From: a virus
IMG/VR virus record: IMGVR_UViG_3300037427_001348
Location: 1 to 24,846 of that record
Length of the DNA: 24,846 nucleotides
Direction: 5' to 3' (one strand)
Below are positions 20,600 to 24,846 of this stretch, one piece after another (the first letter of the stretch is position 1; each line of letters opens with the position of its first letter). Both the position numbers and the translations under genes were made by a program. The notes under the pieces are model-generated. The model worked only from the letters and a program-made list of their open reading frames with translations, did not search any database and had not been told where the DNA came from.

Positions 20600-20833
20600 T
20601 TAGTTTGTAAATGCGACTGGGGTTGCTAGAACAGCAGATGTAGCACCAATGGCTGCTCCAACTTCTTTCTCAATAACAACAGATGTATTAGCAAGTAAAG
20701 TTAATTCTGCTGGAGTAGTATTAGCAACAGCAACTTTTTCTGTTGCTCCAGTATTAACTAATCTTACTACTCTTGCTGCAGCGATAGTTGCATCACCAAC
20801 TGCCACTTCTGCACTTAAAGGTTTGATAATCAT
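20600..20833 (-). CDS. Small beta-rich hypothetical protein between gp67-like and gp21
   Basis: A 77-aa protein almost free of charge in its centre, rich in Ala, Val and Thr (VAVGDATIAAARVVRLVNTG, NTTPAELTLLANTSVVIEKE). It looks like a small all-beta domain. It sits where T4 has gp68 (prohead core) but does not resemble that charged helical protein. A head-decoration or structural role is possible, and similar proteins occur here in cyanophages as far as I recall. Its ATG overlaps the gp67-like stop (ATGA). Confidence 0.75.
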   Translation of the reverse strand: MIIKPLSAEVAVGDATIAAARVVRLVNTGATEKVAVANTTPAELTLLANTSVVIEKEVGAAIGATSAVLATPVAFTN

Positions 20834-21030
20834 TCTTCTTCTTTTACCTCTGGTTCATTTGTAACTTCTGGTTCAACTTCTGGCTCAGATTGATTGAACA
20901 TAGACATTGCAACATCAGAGCGTTGTGATTCTATTTTATCTGCAGCTTTAGTATATAAAAGATCTTTAATCTTAGTACTAACATCCGAAGAACTAGAATC
21001 AGTCGCAATCAAATCGATAATCTCATCCAT
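20830..21030 (-). CDS. 67: Prohead core protein gp67-like
   Basis: A 66-aa protein. The N-terminal half, MDEIIDLIATDSSSSDVSTK then IKDLLYTKAADKIESQRSDV, is helical, and the last ~20 residues are an acidic tail of repeated EPEV units. Small size, acidic tail and position between portal gp20 and protease gp21 match T4 gp67 (80 aa), a scaffold component that sets head length. A perfect TATAAATA box lies 24 nt upstream, overlapping the portal stop. Confidence 0.8.
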   Translation of the reverse strand: MDEIIDLIATDSSSSDVSTKIKDLLYTKAADKIESQRSDVAMSMFNQSEPEVEPEVTNEPEVKEEE

Positions 21031-21053
21031 TTTATTAATATATTATTATACTT

Positions 21054-21061
21054 TATTTATA
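21054..21061 (-). promoter_or_regulatory. Late promoter TATAAATA before the gp67-like gene
   Basis: The exact T4 late consensus TATAAATA on the minus strand overlaps the end of the portal gene and its stop codon. It starts 31 nt before the gp67-like ATG and would drive the prohead core and protease genes. Confidence 0.7.
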
Positions 21062-22724
21062 TCTCTGCCTTCTTGGTGTCTTTTCCTAACTGAGCATTAG
21101 TAATTCCACCATCAATTTCTGGTTCCATTGGGACTTCACCCATCATTCCCATTTCACCTTCAGGTGGTAATGGTTCTCCTGTTATAGGATCTATTGCAGC
21201 AGGATCTGGTATTACACCATCTTTAATTTCCTGTTCTATTTGCTCATCCATTTCTATCATCTCACTATCAGTTTGACGTAAGACTTTTCTACGCACCCAC
21301 TCTTTAGAGTAGTATTGACCAATATAAGGTTCGATGGTAGCAAGAGTTCCTAGTCTCTCATTCATCATCTCAGTATCTTTTAATTCAGCAAACTGATTAT
21401 CATAGATGAAATCATACTGAATATGCTCTCTAATAGATTCCCAATCTTCTGGTGTTACAATATTCTTCAGAATCAATTGAGTTCTGAGCATATCATTAAA
21501 CATTTGAGCAAATCTCTTTCTCAAACGTCCTACAAATTTAGAGAATTTTAATTCATCTCTTAATATCTCAGATGAACGTCCTAAATTAAAACCACCTTCT
21601 GCAGCAATTCTAGATTCAGGAACACCTAATGAACGATATAGTTTCTTTTGGAAGTACTCAATATCAGCAAGTTCTCCAAGGTTCTGTCCACCAGGAAGTG
21701 TTGTGATTTCAGTTCCTCTACCACCTTCTCTACGTGGTAACCAAAAATCTTCCATCATAGACATGAACTTACGATCATCTCTAACTTCACCAGTTGTAGC
21801 ATTATAAACAAGTTTATTTCTATAACGATACATTACCTCTTTAAGGTATTGCTCTGCCTTAACTTTAGGTAGATTACCAACATCAATGTAGAATATCCTA
21901 CGTTCAGGAGCACGTGATAATCTATAGATGACAAGAGCATCCTCAATCATTCTCAATTGATTGAGTGACTTGATTGCTTTATTGAGATATGAAAGAACTG
22001 TTCCTTTATTTCTATCAATTAATCCAGATGTGCAATAGGTAATTGCATCCTTTGCAATCTTAACTCCCTTACTTCCACCACCACCAATTATTGAATTTGA
22101 TGGGTATGCAGGTGTAGGAGTATAAAGATAATACTCTTCAAGTTCTGGAGTTATTGAAGATGCAGGATCATCCCTATTACTAGCAACATTAATATATTGA
22201 TTTTTATTTTTTTTCTTTTCCTGCCTAATAAATCTTATTTTTAAGGAGTCAATATATCTTAAATCTTGAATACCTTCTTCAGGATGTTTTTGATCTATGA
22301 CTTTAAGGTAGCATAGTTTGCCATCAATATACCAATTTTTAAATATCTCATGTGCCTTTCTATCAAAATCTAATATCTCTTTGATATTTTTAAATTCTTC
22401 TCTAATAATTTTCTTTAATTTATCACTTGCATTCAAGTTTGTTAATTCTATCTCAACTGGTGAGTCATACAAATCACTAACAATTGCTTCATTAACAACA
22501 TCTTCAATGGCACCATCACACTCAGGGTGTAGTGCCATCTCACGATATCTTCTAATTAAATCAAATTCGTTTTTATATACTCCTTCGATATCTACGTATT
22601 GTCCGTAAAACCCACTAGAAATATAAAAGTCTGACCCGTCCTCATTAGTTTGAGGTACGGGTGAGACTATAGATTTTGATTGTTTTTCCTTATCCTCAAC
22701 GGAGAATCCAAAGAGTCGTGCCAT
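21057..22724 (-). CDS. 20: Portal vertex protein gp20
   Basis: A 555-aa T4-type portal that forms the 12-subunit channel for DNA packaging and tail attachment. Recognisable stretches are GFYGQYVDIEGVYKNEFDLI (about 38-57), then IRRYREMALHPECDGAIEDVVNEAI region, YIDVGNLPKVKAEQYL, and TLPGGQNLGELADIEYFQKK. It is close in length to T4 gp20 (524 aa), with a disordered acidic/Pro/Met C-terminal tail (PPEGEMGMMGEVPMEPEID). A TATAAT lies 23 nt upstream in the gap after gp19. Secure. Confidence 0.97.
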   Translation of the reverse strand: MARLFGFSVEDKEKQSKSIVSPVPQTNEDGSDFYISSGFYGQYVDIEGVYKNEFDLIRRYREMALHPECDGAIEDVVNEAIVSDLYDSPVEIELTNLNASDKLKKIIREEFKNIKEILDFDRKAHEIFKNWYIDGKLCYLKVIDQKHPEEGIQDLRYIDSLKIRFIRQEKKKNKNQYINVASNRDDPASSITPELEEYYLYTPTPAYPSNSIIGGGGSKGVKIAKDAITYCTSGLIDRNKGTVLSYLNKAIKSLNQLRMIEDALVIYRLSRAPERRIFYIDVGNLPKVKAEQYLKEVMYRYRNKLVYNATTGEVRDDRKFMSMMEDFWLPRREGGRGTEITTLPGGQNLGELADIEYFQKKLYRSLGVPESRIAAEGGFNLGRSSEILRDELKFSKFVGRLRKRFAQMFNDMLRTQLILKNIVTPEDWESIREHIQYDFIYDNQFAELKDTEMMNERLGTLATIEPYIGQYYSKEWVRRKVLRQTDSEMIEMDEQIEQEIKDGVIPDPAAIDPITGEPLPPEGEMGMMGEVPMEPEIDGGITNAQLGKDTKKAEI

Positions 22725-22746
22725 CGTATAATTGCTTTATCTTACT

Positions 22747-22752
22747 ATTATA
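22747..22752 (-). promoter_or_regulatory. -10-like element before gp20
   Basis: The minus strand reads GCTATAATAG in the 35-nt gap between gp19 and gp20, 23 nt before the gp20 start. A -35-like hexamer at 17 nt spacing (TGAAAA) is poor. CTAAATAG, a late-box variant, lies just before it across the gp19 stop. Support is modest. Confidence 0.4.
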
Positions 22753-22759
22753 GCACTAT

Positions 22760-23353
22760 TTAGCTGATATTTTCACCACCAGCATTTGGACCATTACCTT
22801 TGAATGCTTCCCACCAGTGAACTTGGAATTCTACTGTAAATTCTTCAATAGTATCAGTTGTTTCATAACTTAGGTCTATTGTTGAAATATTAGTTGGGTA
22901 AATGTCCCAGAACTTGTAAGATCTGAGAACAGATCCATCTCTATCTAATTGATGAACCTGAGCATCTTTCTGGTATGACTCTGGATTTGTAAGACCAGTT
23001 GCATCATCCAATTTGTTGATTGCATTCATCCACTTTTCAAAAGCAGAACGAATTGCAAAGTCAGTATCGTTGATAACAGTAACTGTCCAAGTTTCGAAAG
23101 TTCTGTCACCAGCAACTTTCAAAATACGACCCCTGAATGGGATATCTACTGGAGCAATGGTTGATGTTGGAAGAGCAGCAGCTTTTACGAGAAATCTTGA
23201 TTTCTGTAAAACATCATTTGCTATGGATACAGCATCTGGGAATGCTAGCTCAACCTCAAAGAGATTCGGTCTAGCACCACCACCAGATAGTCTGCTTTTA
23301 AAATCACTAATTTTCCTTAGTGGAATAGTGTTTTGTTGTTGACGTGAAGGCAT
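22760..23353 (-). CDS. 19: Tail tube protein gp19
   Basis: A 197-aa protein that stacks in hexameric rings to make the tail tube inside the sheath. It shows the T4 gp19 pattern: SRLSGGGARPNLFEVELAFP near the N terminus, VKAAALPTSTIAPVDIPFRG (about 51-70), TFETWTVTVINDTDF, and YPTNISTIDLSYETTDTIEE near the end. T4 gp19 is 163 aa; the extra length lies in the N terminus and loops. AGAGG lies 9 nt before the ATG, a good Shine-Dalgarno. It follows the sheath gene by 20 nt, the normal order. Confidence 0.93.
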   Translation of the reverse strand: MPSRQQQNTIPLRKISDFKSRLSGGGARPNLFEVELAFPDAVSIANDVLQKSRFLVKAAALPTSTIAPVDIPFRGRILKVAGDRTFETWTVTVINDTDFAIRSAFEKWMNAINKLDDATGLTNPESYQKDAQVHQLDRDGSVLRSYKFWDIYPTNISTIDLSYETTDTIEEFTVEFQVHWWEAFKGNGPNAGGENIS

Positions 23354-23373
23354 TTTTTAAACCTCTAATTTAA

Positions 23374-24846
23374 TTAAACGGAACCTATTACTTCTTCAAA
23401 TGAAACGCCAGTTCTAGTGGCAATAAATGTTAGACCAATGAAGTTAATTGATCTTGCAGGCTTGATGTATATATCTGCAACAAATTCATTTGAATCAATG
23501 ATTGCAGCAGTGTTATTTGTTTCATCACAAATTACAACATAATCTTGAATTCCTCTCTTAGCCTGAACATCACGGAGGAATGGTTCAACGATATTAACGA
23601 AGTTCGACCTTGTAATTTCATCGTTGAATTCAAATAATTGATCCTTTGCAGCAGCAGAAATAGCATCTTCAAGGTAGATGAATAATCTACGAACATTAAT
23701 TCTATCAAATGCAGATCTCTTAGCAAATCCAGTCTTATCACCAAATAGAACAATTCCTGATCCAGGTGAGAAGATTACAGGGTTTACTCTATTTGAATAA
23801 AGTGAATCTCTCTGTAATTTGGTTGGATTGTATGGAAGTTTTACTGCATTAAGAATAGCACCTCTATCTGTTCCTGCTGGTGAGAACCATGGGAAATCAT
23901 TGATATCAGTTCTTGCACAAGTTCCTGCAATATCACCATTTAATGGGACATAACGGAACTTATCGTTAAATCTATCATACATGTACTTGTATCCACTATC
24001 GAATACAGCATATGATGAAGATGATATTGTACTATAGTAATCAACTACATTTTGAGTAATTTTATCATCATCTTCAATTGTTGCTTTACCTTCATCAGAA
24101 GTATCAGTTATCATTGCTCCTCTATATGGAGAAATAAATGCAACTGCATCCTTTCTTATATCAGCAACAGCAATTAACTTCTCTGCAAGTGCTCTGGTCT
24201 TATCTTCACCATATTTTCCAGAACCCATAAGTAAGAAGTCTACATCTACTGTAGTATCATTCTCAAACTTACCATAACCACCGATTAAATCATCTAGTCC
24301 AGAATCAAGTGCTCCAGCAGTAACTAAATCTCCTTTACCCTGATAGTTTAATCCACCACTTAAGGTAAGATCCTGTTTTCCAGATACATTAAAAATAGTA
24401 CCTTCGGTATTTTGATCCCATGTACCATCACCAAATGGAACAAAATTAGTACCTGCAAATCCAGCTTGTGTTGTTCCGATAAGAGCACCTGTTCCACCAA
24501 AGATGTAATCAGAATTGTTCTCTAAGTATGATCTCCAGTATGAAGGTGAACCTACAGAAAACTCAGAATCTTTTGCTTTTGAAAGATTTAAATGCTTTTC
24601 AAGAATTGTTCCTGCATTTCCAGTAACACTTCCCTTACCATCAATTACAACAACATGAACCTCATCAAATCTTGAGCCTCTAGTAGAAGCAAAATCTGAT
24701 GTTCCTGGTGTATCAGCAACAGTATTCCAATTTATAGTCGTTACAGTTGTTGCTCCACCAACAGTATTAGTTCCTGTTGCTATAGTTTGTTGATCAAACC
24801 AATCAACAGATTGCTTACCAGTTTTTTCACTAACATCTCCATTATA
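23374..24846 (-). CDS. 18: Tail sheath protein gp18 (C-terminal part; 5' end outside the window)
   Basis: The frame is open without a stop from the window edge to TAA at 23374, giving at least 490 residues. An internal ATG (24228) is not the start, because the upstream codons continue sensibly (GGYGKFENDTTVDVDFLLMG). The C-terminal part is the conserved contractile sheath domain: FISPYRGAMI, YMYDRFNDKFRYVPLNGDIA, GTCARTDINDFPWFSPAGTD, VIFSPGSGIVLFGDKT, RLFIYLEDAISAAAKDQLFE and INFIGLTFIATRTGVSFEEV. The sheath shortens to drive the tube through the host envelope. The variable part upstream (rich in Gly, Thr and Asn) is the outer domain. T4 gp18 is 659 aa. Confidence 0.95.
   Translation of the reverse strand, partial: YNGDVSEKTGKQSVDWFDQQTIATGTNTVGGATTVTTINWNTVADTPGTSDFASTRGSRFDEVHVVVIDGKGSVTGNAGTILEKHLNLSKAKDSEFSVGSPSYWRSYLENNSDYIFGGTGALIGTTQAGFAGTNFVPFGDGTWDQNTEGTIFNVSGKQDLTLSGGLNYQGKGDLVTAGALDSGLDDLIGGYGKFENDTTVDVDFLLMGSGKYGEDKTRALAEKLIAVADIRKDAVAFISPYRGAMITDTSDEGKATIEDDDKITQNVVDYYSTISSSSYAVFDSGYKYMYDRFNDKFRYVPLNGDIAGTCARTDINDFPWFSPAGTDRGAILNAVKLPYNPTKLQRDSLYSNRVNPVIFSPGSGIVLFGDKTGFAKRSAFDRINVRRLFIYLEDAISAAAKDQLFEFNDEITRSNFVNIVEPFLRDVQAKRGIQDYVVICDETNNTAAIIDSNEFVADIYIKPARSINFIGLTFIATRTGVSFEEVIGSV

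Noticed and set aside
24228-24228. ATG at 24228 as start of a 284-aa sheath protein
   Set aside because: The same frame is open for 206 more codons to the window edge and encodes sheath-like sequence, so the gene is cut by the window, not short.

Overview
The window looks like part of the genome of a marine T4-like myovirus, most likely a cyanophage infecting Prochlorococcus or Synechococcus. The evidence is the T4 core gene set in the order used by cyanomyoviruses (sheath, tube, portal, prohead core, protease, scaffold, capsid, UvsY, UvsW, gp55, gp47, gp46, gp45, gp44). AT-rich DNA, a phage purC, a CobS-like/VWA pair, and a small DUF3110-like protein (a family otherwise known from cyanobacteria) between gp47 and gp46 point the same way. 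A related phage of another marine bacterium such as Pelagibacter is not excluded, because no photosynthesis gene lies in the window. Every gene I can support is on the minus strand, so transcription runs from position 24846 towards 1.

In transcription order, 24846-17256 is the virion module: tail sheath gp18 (5' end beyond the window), tail tube gp19, portal gp20, prohead core gp67-like, a small unknown protein, prohead protease gp21, scaffold gp22 and major capsid gp23, closed by a rho-independent terminator. TATAAATA late-type boxes precede the gp67-like gene and gp22.

17169-13200 holds a small basic protein with a capsid-targeting-like N terminus, a 74-aa unknown protein, a second tail-tube-fold protein, the recombination mediator UvsY, the helicase UvsW (with its own late-type box), a possible Sm-like protein and the late sigma factor gp55. 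The gp55 gene has the best sigma70-type promoter in the window. A second consensus-like promoter overlaps it on the opposite strand.

13203-9394 carries the recombination nuclease gp47/gp46 with the DUF3110-like gene between them, a 2-oxoglutarate oxygenase-like gene and a short Arg-rich gene. 9457-5041 is an accessory operon: a large protein with a metalloprotease-like HExxH motif and a VWA domain, two small unknowns, PurC (purine synthesis), a 48-aa coiled-coil gene, a Lys-rich candidate internal head protein and a small unknown, ending in a terminator.

4969-1 holds the CobS/MoxR-like AAA+ ATPase (likely partner of the VWA protein), a DUF3310-like protein behind a full-length Shine-Dalgarno, the sliding clamp gp45, a nucleotidyltransferase, three small proteins, tRNA-Asn and tRNA-Asp, clamp loader gp44, a 29-aa gene, a small membrane protein and the start of another gene. 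Most neighbours overlap by 1 or 4 bases (TAATG or ATGA), which suggests extensive translational coupling. Three very small genes (24, 29 and 48 aa) are supported mainly by this tight packing.
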